This document shows, in pieces, positions 1 to 8,437 of a DNA stretch of 64,000 bases (position 1 is its first letter; the number at the start of each line of letters is the position of its first letter). The position numbers and the translations under genes are program-made. The notes beneath the pieces are model-generated. The model was not told where the DNA came from and did not search any database. It was given only the letters and a program-made list of their open reading frames with translations. This DNA is from Longispora albida DSM 44784 (GTDB lineage: Bacteria; Actinomycetota; Actinomycetes; Mycobacteriales; Micromonosporaceae): positions 186,001 to 250,000 of the forward strand of contig NZ_KB903825.1 of assembly GCF_000379825.1 (NCBI RefSeq), written 5' to 3'.

Positions 1-838
1 GGACACTCGGGGTAGGGCTGGACGGTTGCCCGCCTGGCAGCCCCGGTTCCTTGCGCAGCGGCGGTTCTGGGAGGGGGGACGTACGGGAGACCGTCAGCGG
101 GGCCGGGACGTTCATGGTTTGCGGGCTGAAGGCCGGCGGCTCGGGGGCTTCGCCGGCTGGGTCGGGGGTGAGGCTCGGGAGTTCCGACCCGAGCAGGCCG
201 GCCTCACCAGCGGGCTCCAGTGCCGTGCTGTGCGAGCCGTCCGCTTCACCCAATTGCGGGGCGGCGTCTCGCTGCACCGTCTCTTGTGGACTCTGGCCAT
301 CAGAATCGGCTACACGCTGGACAACCGGCCGTTCCGCCACGACAGGCACGCCGGCCACGGAGCTGCCAGCGACCGGCTCGGCACCGCCACCTGCTTCCCG
401 CTCCGCACCAGACGCCCCAGCGAACCGCTGGAGGAACCGGGACACCATCCCGCCCCCGCCGGCACCCGTCAAACCCTCGCCGCCCCGCTCCCGGACCGGC
501 GGTTCCTCGTGCGCCACCGGCACCCGGACGGGCAGTTCCTCGTACGCCACAGACTCCCGGACCGGCACCGCGATGTCCGCCGACCCCGAAGGCTCCGACG
601 GCCCGACCGCGTGACCGAGCGGGGCGAGGTACGACGGGTTCTGCCAGGCTGTCAGCCGGCCGGAGAACTCGCCGACCGGGTTGACCAGCGGGTGGGCCGC
701 GACGACGCGCTGGATCGGTGGCAGGCTGCGCCACTCGGCCCGGAACACCGGCCCCGGCACCACAGCCGGCCCGGCCACAGCTTCCGTTCCCGCCTCCGGC
801 TCTTGTGCGGATCTCCCGCTCCTGCGGAACGGCCACAT
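1..838 (-). CDS. eCIS-associated proline/VQR-rich protein (3' end outside the window)
   Basis: An open frame on the minus strand runs from ATG at 838 to the window edge with no stop (279 codons visible). The start is supported by a strong GGGGAGGTGA ribosome-binding site just upstream. The first 60 residues contain FRAEWRSLPPIQRVV and a following LTAWQNPSYLAPL segment, which I associate with a conserved family in actinobacterial contractile-injection-system operons. From about residue 85 the chain becomes a low-complexity Pro/Glu/Ala/Val region with repeated PVRVPV and PVRERG pieces. It also carries VVQRV and TVQRD motifs like those in other eCIS-associated proteins. It is the fifth gene of the operon led by the tail sheath, and its start lies 43 bp beyond the DUF6760 stop. 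Its molecular role is unknown; a baseplate or cargo-linked structural role is a guess. The frame is certain, the family assignment moderate. Confidence 0.72.
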   Translation of the reverse strand, partial: MWPFRRSGRSAQEPEAGTEAVAGPAVVPGPVFRAEWRSLPPIQRVVAAHPLVNPVGEFSGRLTAWQNPSYLAPLGHAVGPSEPSGSADIAVPVRESVAYEELPVRVPVAHEEPPVRERGGEGLTGAGGGGMVSRFLQRFAGASGAEREAGGGAEPVAGSSVAGVPVVAERPVVQRVADSDGQSPQETVQRDAAPQLGEADGSHSTALEPAGEAGLLGSELPSLTPDPAGEAPEPPAFSPQTMNVPAPLTVSRTSPLPEPPLRKEPGLPGGQPSSPTPSV

Positions 839-881
839 TCCCGCTCACCTCCCCTGCCCGCTCGCGTGTCCCGGATCCGGC

Positions 882-1136
882 TCACCCCGGGTACGGCTGG
901 AACGACGCCGGCCGGTGCGACGCCTGGTTCATCCGGGTATTGATCTTGGCTATCTCGGCCGCGTACCGCTGCCGGTCCGCGTGCTCCAGGTCGAGAATGT
1001 CGCCGAGCGGCCAGTGGAAGTGGTAGGCAACGTACGCGATCTCCTCCTGGAGCCGGTCGGCCGCGTACGTCAGGATTCCCCCGGCCGCCCACCACCCGCG
1101 AGGTCCACAGTGAACCCGTGGCCGCACGACGGGCAC
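882..1136 (-). CDS. DUF6760 family small eCIS protein
   Basis: The core, ADRLQEEIAYVAYHFHWPL followed by DILDLEHADRQRYAAEIAKIN, matches the short DUF6760 family found in actinobacterial contractile-injection operons next to tail tube and assembly genes. No biochemical role is known. The start is uncertain. The listed GTG at 1136 overlaps the preceding gene by 67 bp and adds a non-conserved Arg/Gly-rich leader. A CTG at 1073 lies within the upstream stop (CTGA overlap, GGGGGA just before it) and would give a 63-residue protein starting right at the conserved core. I favour the short form biologically, though gene finders would choose a GTG. It is co-transcribed with the sheath and tube genes. 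Confidence 0.7.
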   Translation of the reverse strand: MPVVRPRVHCGPRGWWAAGGILTYAADRLQEEIAYVAYHFHWPLGDILDLEHADRQRYAAEIAKINTRMNQASHRPASFQPYPG

Positions 1137-1486
1137 GCCACCCCGGCCCGGGTGTGCCCCTCGCTGTTGACCCTGCGGTACAGGTCCTGGAGGAAGGCCA
1201 GGTCCGCGGCGAACAGGTTCTCCACGACGCCGGCGTGCACGTCGGCCACGCCGCCCAGCCGGGTGATCACCCGGGCGAGCAGCACGACCGTCAGGTACGC
1301 CGGATTCTCCCGGACCCGGTCGTCGCGGAGCGGGACCAGCTCGTCGCGGGCCGTGGCCAGCCGCATCACCCCGGCCCGGTGGACGGTCCCGGCGTCGTCC
1401 ACATAGCCCCGGGGCAGCTCGAACGCGAACTCGGTCCGGAGCTGCTCCGCCGGAGCCTCGGCCGGAGCCGGTATCGTCCGGCGCAC
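1070..1486 (-). CDS. phage tail assembly-like protein of the eCIS
   Basis: 138 residues. The GTG start at 1486 overlaps the tube gene stop (TAGTG), so translation is probably coupled. The chain starts with a proline-rich leader, then FAFELPRGYVDD and a helical middle (YLTVVLLARVITRLG, FAADLAFLQDLYRRVN). It ends with a CPSCGH motif that may bind zinc. Position directly after the tube gene and before DUF6760 matches the small tail-assembly proteins of eCIS and contractile phage tails, thought to help chaperone tube or baseplate assembly. The role is inferred from context and general resemblance. Confidence 0.65.
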   Translation of the reverse strand: MRRTIPAPAEAPAEQLRTEFAFELPRGYVDDAGTVHRAGVMRLATARDELVPLRDDRVRENPAYLTVVLLARVITRLGGVADVHAGVVENLFAADLAFLQDLYRRVNSEGHTRAGVACPSCGHGFTVDLAGGGRPGES

Positions 1487-1932
1487 TACTCGACCGTCAG
1501 TTCCTCGTAGGTGATGACCGCCTTCTCGGTCAGCACGCTGGTGTCACCGGCCTTCAGCGAGCCGATCTCCAGGCTCTTGAGCCACGCGCCGACCAGGTTG
1601 TACCGCTTGATGGCCGAACCCTCGTAGTCGAAGATGATCACGGCGGCGGTCTTGCGGGCGTCGGACATCTTGCCGAAGCGCGCGTCCTTCATCCACTTCT
1701 CGAAGCTGTTGGAGTCCGTCAGGCCCCGGGTCACGGTGATCTCACCGGCCTTGGGCCGCCCCGGCAGCTTCTTGATCATGTATTTGCCGTCGGCGGACAT
1801 GTTCGTCTTCAGCTCGATCACGTCCTGCTCGAACTTGAGCCCGCTGACCTCGTTGATCTGCTTGATCATCACACCGTCGACCTCGAGCCCGAAGGAGTGG
1901 CCGACCGAGGAGTCGAAATCGGGAAGTGCCAT
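1486..1932 (-). CDS. eCIS inner tube protein (T4 gp19-like)
   Basis: 148 residues, the usual length for gp19/Afp1-type tube subunits. Family signatures include a start of the form MALPDFDSSVGHSFGLEVDG, then VSGLKFEQDVIELK, LPGRPKAGEITVTRGLTD, and a C-terminal YNLVGAWLKSLEIGSL followed by EELTVE. Such subunits stack as hexameric rings to form the rigid inner tube that the sheath drives through a target envelope, and cargo can be loaded in the lumen. The gene lies 27 bp downstream of the sheath gene, the standard sheath-tube order. No signal peptide is present, consistent with cytoplasmic assembly. Confidence 0.93.
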   Translation of the reverse strand: MALPDFDSSVGHSFGLEVDGVMIKQINEVSGLKFEQDVIELKTNMSADGKYMIKKLPGRPKAGEITVTRGLTDSNSFEKWMKDARFGKMSDARKTAAVIIFDYEGSAIKRYNLVGAWLKSLEIGSLKAGDTSVLTEKAVITYEELTVE

Positions 1933-1959
1933 GTGACTTACCTGCCCCTTCTGCTCTGC

Positions 1960-3504
1960 TTACTCGCTGACCAGGCTGGTGCCGCCGGAGAACTGCGACA
2001 GCCGGAAGATGACGAACTCGGCGGGCTTGACGGGCGCGACCCCGATCTCACAGATCACCTGGCCCGCGTCGATGCTCTCGGCCGGGTTGGTCTCCCGGTC
2101 GCACCGGACGTAGAAGGCCTCGTCGGGCGTGAGCCCGAACAGCGCGCCCTTGCGCCACTCCATGACCAGGAAGGCCGCGATCGTCCTGCGGATCCTCGCC
2201 CAGAGTGCGTCGTCGTTCGGTTCGAAGACCACCCACTGTGTACCGATGAGGATGGACTTCTCCAGGTAGTTGAACAGCCGCCGCACGTTCAGGTACCGCC
2301 AGGCCGGGTCGCTCGACAGCGTCCGCGCGCCCCAGACCCGGATGCCGCGCCCGGGGAAGGCCCGCACGCAGTTGACGCCGACCGGGTTGAGCAGCTCCTG
2401 CTCGGCCTTGGTGAGCTGGGTCTCCAGCGAGATGGCTCCCCGGATGACCTCGTTGGCCGGTGCCTTGTGCACGCCACGGGTCGCGTCGTTGCGCGCCCAC
2501 ACGCCCGCCATGTGCCCGCTCGGCGGCACGAAGCCGTTCGTGCCGGTCGCGGGGTCGAAGACCTTGATCCACGGGTAGTACAGGGTGGCGTACTTCGAGT
2601 CGTAGCCCGCCTCGTTGACCCGCCAGTCCTTCACCTTCTGCGGGTTGAGGCCCGGTGGCGTGTCGAGGATCGCGACCCGGTCGCCCATCAGTTCACAGTG
2701 GGCGATCATCGCGAGCTGCACGGCCTTCACCGTCTCGGCGTCGATCGCGCCCTTCTGGTACGCGCTCATCAGGTCGGGCACCGCGACCATGGTCACCTCG
2801 TCGACGACCTCCAGCCCGCCGAAGCCGGTGCGGTCGGCGACATCGCCCACGTACACGTCGGCGACGATCTGGGCCGGGACGGCGGAGGGGGCTGGCGGGG
2901 CGTTCAGCGTCGCGACCGTACCCGTCTCGGGCCGCGCGACGGCGCCAGCCGCCTCCTGCTCCTCCAGCGTGATCAGGCGGGACGCCTCGCGGACCCTGGT
3001 CACCACGTTGTCGCGGCCCCGCTTGGCCGTGACGTTCTCGAAGGTCTCCGCGACCGCGCCGCCCCGCTTGACGAGCAGCGTGAACCGGTCCTCCGGCGGG
3101 CTGTCCCCGGTGGCGGGGGCGATCTCGACGCTGATGTCGCTGGCTCCGAGCTCCTTCGCCGCCACCCTGTACCCGCCGAGCAGTGCCTGCGCCGAGCCTG
3201 CTCCCCCGCCGAGCTCGCCCTGCTGCCCAGTGTCGTCCCGTTCGCCGCCGACCCGGACGATGTAACAGTTGCCGCCGCCGTTCAGGAAGTATCCGTAGAC
3301 GGCCTGCGGCAGGTAGCAGCCCTCGGCGAACTCGCCGAACGTCTGGGTGTACTGGCTCCAGTTCGACACGAGCGTCGGCGTGTTGAACGGGCCCTGCGCG
3401 GCGAAGCCGACGAAGGCCGCCACGGCGGTGCCCACGCCCTCGATGGGCCGGGAACCGGCCTCGACCTCCTCGACGTACACGCCGGGCGACAGATACGTGG
3501 GCAT
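1960..3504 (-). CDS. eCIS contractile tail sheath protein
   Basis: 514 residues. The N terminus, MPTYLSPGVYVEEVEAGSRP, is the hallmark of phage tail sheath proteins. The C-terminal sheath domain (about residues 400-514) includes FNYLEKSILIGTQWVVFEPN, WRKGALFGLTPDEAFYVRC and a closing IGVAPVKPAEFVIFRLSQ. Sheath subunits form the extended outer cylinder whose contraction pushes the tube. This is the first gene of the operon: an 11-bp hairpin (3595-3622) separates it from the upstream hydrolase, and GAGGAGG precedes the ATG. Baseplate, spike and ATPase genes would be expected to the left of the window, so this could be a soluble eCIS particle or an intracellular Streptomyces-type CIS. Confidence 0.95.
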   Translation of the reverse strand: MPTYLSPGVYVEEVEAGSRPIEGVGTAVAAFVGFAAQGPFNTPTLVSNWSQYTQTFGEFAEGCYLPQAVYGYFLNGGGNCYIVRVGGERDDTGQQGELGGGAGSAQALLGGYRVAAKELGASDISVEIAPATGDSPPEDRFTLLVKRGGAVAETFENVTAKRGRDNVVTRVREASRLITLEEQEAAGAVARPETGTVATLNAPPAPSAVPAQIVADVYVGDVADRTGFGGLEVVDEVTMVAVPDLMSAYQKGAIDAETVKAVQLAMIAHCELMGDRVAILDTPPGLNPQKVKDWRVNEAGYDSKYATLYYPWIKVFDPATGTNGFVPPSGHMAGVWARNDATRGVHKAPANEVIRGAISLETQLTKAEQELLNPVGVNCVRAFPGRGIRVWGARTLSSDPAWRYLNVRRLFNYLEKSILIGTQWVVFEPNDDALWARIRRTIAAFLVMEWRKGALFGLTPDEAFYVRCDRETNPAESIDAGQVICEIGVAPVKPAEFVIFRLSQFSGGTSLVSE

Positions 3505-3594
3505 GGGTGTGCCTCCTCGTCCACTACGCAGGTAGCTAGATCATGTAGCTGCCTGGCGGCCGGACCAACGGCCGCGTGGATGGACGTCCGGGCA

Positions 3595-3622
3595 GTCCGG
3601 CTGCCTGAACGGGCAGCCGGAC
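3595..3622. terminator. hairpin between hydrolase and sheath operon
   Basis: A perfect 11-bp inverted repeat (arms GTCCGGCTGCC and GGCAGCCGGAC) with a 6-nt loop. It lies 18 bp after the stop of the minus-strand hydrolase and 90 bp before the sheath start. The position fits a terminator that insulates the eCIS operon, although no T-tract follows. Confidence 0.55.
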
Positions 3623-3639
3623 CGTGCACCCCGCGAGCG

Positions 3640-4386
3640 TTACAGGAACGCCCGCAGCACCTCGATCGTCTTCTGTGGATCGTCGAGCGGGATCAGGTGG
3701 CCCGACTCCGGGAAGCTCACCAGCCGCGCGCCGGGGATCTCCGCGTACCGGCGGGCGATCACCTCGAAGTCCGGCAGGTCATGGACCGCGTAGCCCACCA
3801 GCACCTGCGCCTTGATCGCGCCGAGGTCCCACTCCGGGCCCTCCTGCTCGTGTTCCTCGCCGGCGTTCTGGTTGACCAGGCCGGTCCGGAGCGACTCCAG
3901 GTTGCGCGGCGTGCCCGGCAGGAACCAGGTCTCCAGGTTGATCTCGACGGCCTTGTCGAAGTCGCCGGCCTCCAGGGCCGCGCCCTCGGCCGCGCCGTAG
4001 GCCCGGATCTGGTCGGACCAGTTGTGGCCCTCGGCCGCAGCGGCGAGCAGGACCAGCTTCTCGACCCGCTCCGGGTACGCCATGGCGAACTTCGCGGCGA
4101 TGCGCCCGCCGAAGGAGTTGCCGGCGATCCGGATCGGCCCCTCGTGACCGAGCGCGTCGAGCAGCGCCGCGAGGTCCTCGTGGTGGCGGAACGGCCCGGC
4201 GGGCACACCCGAGTGGCCCCAGCCGCGCATGTCGTAGCGGATGACGGTGTACTGGCTGGCCAGGGCCTCGGCCACCTCGTCCCACATGGTCAGGTCACAC
4301 AGTGCCGAGTGGAGCAGGACCACAGGCTCGCCCTGGCCCTCCACGGTGTAGTTCAGGCTCGTGTCATTCACTCTCAGTAAAGGCAT
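3640..4386 (-). CDS. alpha/beta-fold hydrolase
   Basis: 248 residues with a full catalytic triad in canonical spacing: nucleophile Ser91 in GNSFGG, acid Asp203 in AVHDLPDF and His230 in ESGHLIPLD. The oxyanion region is LLHSALCDLTMWD near residue 25, and YDMRGWGHSG is the usual strand-turn before the nucleophile. It is cytoplasmic (no signal peptide), and the short cap suggests a small ester, lactone or haloalkane-like substrate. The substrate cannot be told from sequence. It is transcribed in the same direction as the eCIS operon but separated by a hairpin, so probably independent. It is divergent from the propeller gene at 4472. Confidence 0.85.
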   Translation of the reverse strand: MPLLRVNDTSLNYTVEGQGEPVVLLHSALCDLTMWDEVAEALASQYTVIRYDMRGWGHSGVPAGPFRHHEDLAALLDALGHEGPIRIAGNSFGGRIAAKFAMAYPERVEKLVLLAAAAEGHNWSDQIRAYGAAEGAALEAGDFDKAVEINLETWFLPGTPRNLESLRTGLVNQNAGEEHEQEGPEWDLGAIKAQVLVGYAVHDLPDFEVIARRYAEIPGARLVSFPESGHLIPLDDPQKTIEVLRAFL

Positions 4387-4471
4387 GGCCCGACCGTAGC
4401 CTACCCTCCGTGACGCCGCCTCCGGGATTCCGGGCAGGCCACGCTGGGCCTTCGCCGGCTAAGCTCCGCGG

Positions 4472-5536
4472 ATGCTGATCCAGCGACGTACACGAATCGC
4501 TATCGCTCTGTCACTGGCTGGGGTGCTCGCCGCCGGGCCGGCCCAGGCGGGCTCCGGTGAGCAGTCCTGGCAGATCGAACGGCCCTACGCCTGGCAGGCG
4601 GATATGTTCCCCTTCGGCGTGGGCCGGGCAGCGGCGGTCTTCAGCCTCCTCCCTTCCGGGGTGGCGACCATCCGCTACACCCAGAACCAGACCGTGGTGG
4701 TCGGCACGGACGGTTCCTACCGGACAGTGCGGACCGAGCATCTCAGCACTGCACTGTCCCGCGACGGCAGAACGCTCGCGGCCGGCGACCAGCTGATCAG
4801 CATGAGCAACGGGTTTGCCACCGGGATCCAGGGCAGCAACCCGCTGGCCTGGTCGCCCGGCGACACCCACCTGCTGATCGCCGGCGACGGCCAGCAGAGT
4901 GGCCGGAGCCCCTTGTACCTGGTCGACGCCAAGACCGGCACGAGCCGCGTGCTCACCGGGCTGAGCGAGACCGGCTGGAAAGCGGCCAGCTTCTCCCCGG
5001 ACGGCAAACGGTTCGCGTTCCAGTCATTCGGGCGGATCGGCGTGGCCAGCACCGCCGACGGCAGTGTGCTGTGGACGGCATCGGCCCCGGCCGGCAGCTC
5101 CGCCCTGGGTACGGGCTCCTGGGGGCCGGACGGCCGGCTCGCGGTGTTCGACGGCAGCAAGCTCACCTTCCTGAACCCGGCCGACGGCAGCCGGCTCCCC
5201 GGCGGCGGCACCGTCCCTGGCACACCAGCGGGCCTGCCCGGGTGGCGTGACGGCCACCCCGTCATGGTCAGCATCGACAACCAGGAGCAGGCCAGCATCC
5301 TGGCCGCCGGGCCTGACGGCCAGTACCGCACCGTGGTCAGTTTCCCGGGCAAGGCGTCGCCCCTCGCCGTCTCACAGTCCTTCGTGGAGGATGTCAGGCT
5401 GGCGCTCCCTGACGACGGGCCGAACCCGTTCGCCGCCGCCTGGTGGCTCTACCTGCCGTTTCTCACGGTGCTGGCGCTGATCGGGCTGCGGGTGCGCACC
5501 CTCCGTCGCCGGAGGGCCGACTGGGCAGAGTGGTAG
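4472..5536 (+). CDS. membrane-anchored TolB/WD40-like beta-propeller protein
   Basis: 354 residues. An N-terminal signal peptide (about residues 1-26, LAGVLAAGPAQAG) leads into propeller repeats with TolB-type blades (AWSPGDTHLLIAG, SFSPDGKRFAFQS, SWGPDGRLAVFDG). The chain ends in one transmembrane helix (WWLYLPFLTVLALIGLRV) and an Arg-rich cytoplasmic tail. The predicted topology is an extracytoplasmic propeller tethered by its C terminus. Such proteins are usually binding scaffolds or sensors; the partner is unknown. The phytase gene follows 97 bp downstream on the same strand. Confidence 0.75.
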   Translation: MLIQRRTRIAIALSLAGVLAAGPAQAGSGEQSWQIERPYAWQADMFPFGVGRAAAVFSLLPSGVATIRYTQNQTVVVGTDGSYRTVRTEHLSTALSRDGRTLAAGDQLISMSNGFATGIQGSNPLAWSPGDTHLLIAGDGQQSGRSPLYLVDAKTGTSRVLTGLSETGWKAASFSPDGKRFAFQSFGRIGVASTADGSVLWTASAPAGSSALGTGSWGPDGRLAVFDGSKLTFLNPADGSRLPGGGTVPGTPAGLPGWRDGHPVMVSIDNQEQASILAAGPDGQYRTVVSFPGKASPLAVSQSFVEDVRLALPDDGPNPFAAAWWLYLPFLTVLALIGLRVRTLRRRRADWAEW

Positions 5537-5633
5537 GCATGGCCGGGGTCAGCCACACACAGCGTGCAATCGCCAGGCCGCCGACACCCGCGCGCCGCCG
5601 GCCATTAACCCGCGGACCCCAGCATCGGGGGCC

Positions 5634-6926
5634 ATGCGTATCTCACACGGGACAACCCTGACGGCAGCGGTACTGCTCGCCGCCAGCCTCGTCCCCGCAC
5701 AGCCGGCCTGGGCCGGCACCCTGCCTGCCGTCCCCGTCGTCGCGCAGACCCCGGTGGTCTACGACGACGAGGCCGGCGGCAACGCCAACGCCGACGACCC
5801 GGCCGTCTGGGTGCACCCGTCCGACCCGGCGCGGAGCCTGGTCGCGCTGACCCTCAAGGAGGGCGGGCTCGGGGTCTACGACCTCAGGGGGCGGCTCGTC
5901 CAGCACATCCCGGCCCCGGCCGCTCCGGGTGAGGAGGCAGAGCCGGGCAGGTTCAACAACGTGGACGTCGTCTACGGCTTCGTTCTCGCCGGGCGGCGGA
6001 CCGACCTGTTCGTGGTGTCCGACCGGGGCCGGGACCGGATCCGGGCCTACGCCGTCGCCGACCGGCCCGGCCGTCCGCCGCTGACCGACGTCACGGCCGC
6101 CGACGCCCCACGCGTGTTCTCGGCGACGGAGGAAGAGGTCGACGAGGCGCGGACCGCGTACGGGCTGGCGGCCTTCACCGAGCGCGGATCGTCCTATGTG
6201 GTGGTCAGCCGCCGGCACGAGACCCGGCTCGCCCTGCTCAGGCTGGCCGACGCCGGCGGCCGGGTGAGCTACCGGACCGCCGACACGCTGGACCTGCCCG
6301 CCACGTTCACGCTGCCGGACGGCGGGTCGTGGACGCCGTGCGCCGAGCCGGGCGAGCGCCCGCAGGTCGAGGGCATGGCCGTGGACCAGGTGACCAGGGT
6401 CCTCTACGCCGGCCAGGAGGACGTCGGGCTGTGGCGGATCGGGGTGTCCGGCGGGCGGTTCGCCGCGGAGACGCTGATCGACCGGGTCCGCGAGTACGGC
6501 GTGCCCGCCACCTTCGATCCTGAGACTGAGGAGTGCGCAGCCGGGGCCGATCCCGGGTACGGGGGCACACGTCTGGCCGCCGACGCCGAGGGCGTGACGA
6601 TCTACCACGGCCGCGACGGGCAGGGCTACGTGCTGGCGTCCAGCCAGGGCGACTCGACGTTCGCCGTGTACACGCGGTCGGGCGGCAACCGGTACCTGGG
6701 CTCGTTCAGGGTGGCCGGGGCCGAGCACTCGGACGGGGCCGCCGTGATCAACGTGCCGCTCGGCCGGGACTACCCGCGCGGGATGCTCGTGGTGCACGAC
6801 GGTGAGGCCGAGCCGGGTGGCGAGCGCGAGGCGACCAACGCCAGGTTCGTCCGCTGGGACGCGGTGGCCGCTTCGTTCTGCGTGCCACTGCTGGTGGACC
6901 CGAGGTCGTACCACCCGCGGGGGTAG
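5634..6926 (+). CDS. secreted beta-propeller phytase (3-phytase)
   Basis: 430 residues, of the usual length for this enzyme class. A signal peptide (residues 1 to about 27, ending PAWAG) is followed by the phytase propeller. Typical pieces are NANADDPAVWVHPSDPARS near the start, FNNVDVVYGF, DLFVVSDRGRDRIRAY, QVEGMAVDQVTRVLYAGQED and FAVYTRSGGNRYLGSFRV. Beta-propeller phytases are calcium-dependent and release phosphate from phytate outside the cell. No Pho-box was searched for. It is predicted to be secreted to the medium or wall. Confidence 0.88.
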   Translation: MRISHGTTLTAAVLLAASLVPAQPAWAGTLPAVPVVAQTPVVYDDEAGGNANADDPAVWVHPSDPARSLVALTLKEGGLGVYDLRGRLVQHIPAPAAPGEEAEPGRFNNVDVVYGFVLAGRRTDLFVVSDRGRDRIRAYAVADRPGRPPLTDVTAADAPRVFSATEEEVDEARTAYGLAAFTERGSSYVVVSRRHETRLALLRLADAGGRVSYRTADTLDLPATFTLPDGGSWTPCAEPGERPQVEGMAVDQVTRVLYAGQEDVGLWRIGVSGGRFAAETLIDRVREYGVPATFDPETEECAAGADPGYGGTRLAADAEGVTIYHGRDGQGYVLASSQGDSTFAVYTRSGGNRYLGSFRVAGAEHSDGAAVINVPLGRDYPRGMLVVHDGEAEPGGEREATNARFVRWDAVAASFCVPLLVDPRSYHPRG

Positions 6927-6975
6927 GGCCCGCGCGGGCCGGGCAGCCGGTCGGGGGCGGAGGGAAGGGGTGCCG

Positions 6976-7008
6976 GGCAGCAGGTACCAGAAAATGATCT
7001 TTGGGTTA
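6976..7008 (+). repeat. short dispersed repeat, copy 1 (GGCAGCAGGTAC family)
   Basis: The sequence GGCAGCAGGTACCAGAAAA recurs nearly unchanged at 37297 and, more diverged, at 61895. This copy lies in the 200-bp gap between phytase and egtB, in a locally AT-richer patch of the egtB leader. The copies at 37297 and 61895 overlap the 3' ends of minus-strand genes. The function is unknown. Confidence 0.4.
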
Positions 7009-7125
7009 CCCCGCTGCCCGCACCTTCAACCCTGCCCGGACCGAGGAAAAGTGCCGAAACGGCGATCTTTTCCTTCAGATGGGCCTGCTGGTGGGGAAGA
7101 ATGGGGGTCGGCGAGGAGGTTTCTC

Positions 7126-8409
7126 TTGACCGACCCGGATGATCTCCGGGCCCGGGTCGCTGGGGAGTTGCAGCGAGCCCGGGCACGGAGCGCACTGCTG
7201 ACCGACGCCGTGGGCGACGACGATCTCACCCGGCAGCATTCCCGCCTGATGTCGCCGCTGGTCTGGGACCTCGCGCACATCGGCAACCAGGAAGAACAGT
7301 GGCTGCTGCGCCGGGCCGGCGGCTGCTCGCCGGTCAGGGCCGACATCGACGATCTCTACGACGCCTTCCGGCACCCGCGTGCAGACCGGCCGGCCCTGCC
7401 GCTGCTCGGCCCGGCCGAGGCCCGTGGTTATGTCCGCGAGGTGCGCGACCGGGTCCTCGACGCTCTGGACGTGATGTCCTTCGACGGGCCTCCGCTCGTC
7501 ACCGGCGCCTTCGTGTTCGGCATGATCGTGCAGCACGAGCAGCAGCACGACGAGACGATGCTCGCCACGCACCAGCTCCGCTCCGGGCCGCCGGTGCTGT
7601 CCGCCCCGCCGCCACCTGCCGGATCACCGGTCACTGGCGAGGTTTTCGTCCAGGGTGGACAGTTCACGATGGGTACCGACGCTGAGCCCTGGGCCCTCGA
7701 CAACGAGCGCCCCGCGCACGTCGTCGACGTGGACTCCTTCTTCATCGACGCGGCCCCGGTGACCAACGCCGGGTACGAGGCCTTCATCGCCGACGGCGGC
7801 TACGACACCGAGCGCTGGTGGACGCCCGACGGCTGGGCGCACCGCCAGCGGGCTGGCCTGTCCGGGCCGATGCACTGGGGGCCGGACGGCACGTACACGC
7901 GCTTCGGCCGCACGGCTGAACGCGTCCCGGACGAGCCGGTGGTGCACGTGTCCTGGCACGAGGCCAGCGCGTACGCCGCCTGGGCCGGGAAACGGCTGCC
8001 GAGCGAGGCCGAGTGGGAGAAGGCCGCCCGCTGGGACCCGGCGACCGGCCGGTCCCGCCGGTACCCGTGGGGCGACGACGAACCCTCGCCCCAGCACGCC
8101 AACCTCGGCCAGCGGCACCTGAGCCCGGCGCCGGCCGGCGCGTACCCGGCCGGATCCTCCCCCCTCGGCGTCCACCAGCTCATCGGCGACGTGTGGGAGT
8201 GGACCAGTTCCGTCTTCACCGGGTACCCGGGCTTCCGGGCCTTCCCCTACCGGGAGTACTCGGAGGTGTTCTTCGGGCCGGAGTACCGGGTGCTGCGCGG
8301 CGGCTCGTTCGGCACGGACGCCTCCGCCTGCCGGGGCACCTTCCGCAACTGGGACTACCCGATCCGCCGCCAGATCTTCGCCGGCTTCCGCTGCGCCCGC
8401 GACGCCTAA
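7126..8409 (+). CDS. egtB: ergothioneine synthase EgtB (hercynylcysteine sulfoxide synthase)
   Basis: 427 residues from the TTG at 7126, chosen because GAGGAGG lies 6 nt upstream and the protein then starts at the family's normal N terminus. EgtB is a non-haem iron enzyme that joins hercynine to gamma-glutamylcysteine with oxygen. The iron ligands are visible: His51 (DLAHIGN) and the HX3HXE motif His137/His141/Glu143 (QHEQQHDETM). The C-terminal half is the FGE/sulfatase-modifying fold (FTMGTDAEPWALDNERP, LPSEAEWEKAARW, YRVLRGGSFGTD). It heads an egtB-egtC-egtD operon; egtA and egtE are not adjacent. Confidence 0.95.
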   Translation: MTDPDDLRARVAGELQRARARSALLTDAVGDDDLTRQHSRLMSPLVWDLAHIGNQEEQWLLRRAGGCSPVRADIDDLYDAFRHPRADRPALPLLGPAEARGYVREVRDRVLDALDVMSFDGPPLVTGAFVFGMIVQHEQQHDETMLATHQLRSGPPVLSAPPPPAGSPVTGEVFVQGGQFTMGTDAEPWALDNERPAHVVDVDSFFIDAAPVTNAGYEAFIADGGYDTERWWTPDGWAHRQRAGLSGPMHWGPDGTYTRFGRTAERVPDEPVVHVSWHEASAYAAWAGKRLPSEAEWEKAARWDPATGRSRRYPWGDDEPSPQHANLGQRHLSPAPAGAYPAGSSPLGVHQLIGDVWEWTSSVFTGYPGFRAFPYREYSEVFFGPEYRVLRGGSFGTDASACRGTFRNWDYPIRRQIFAGFRCARDA

Positions 8410-8437
8410 CCGTACCCACGACGAACGGAGCTACCGC

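Noticed and set aside
1-3504. Type VI secretion or ordinary Myoviridae prophage
   Set aside because: The tube is gp19/Afp1-like, with sheath and DUF6760 neighbours. No TssB/TssC, capsid or terminase gene is visible, so an eCIS is the better reading.
1897-4380. 827-residue plus-strand open frame
   Set aside because: It is the antisense of the sheath and hydrolase genes. The product is Arg/Gly/Val-rich with no domain, while the minus strand gives clear families.
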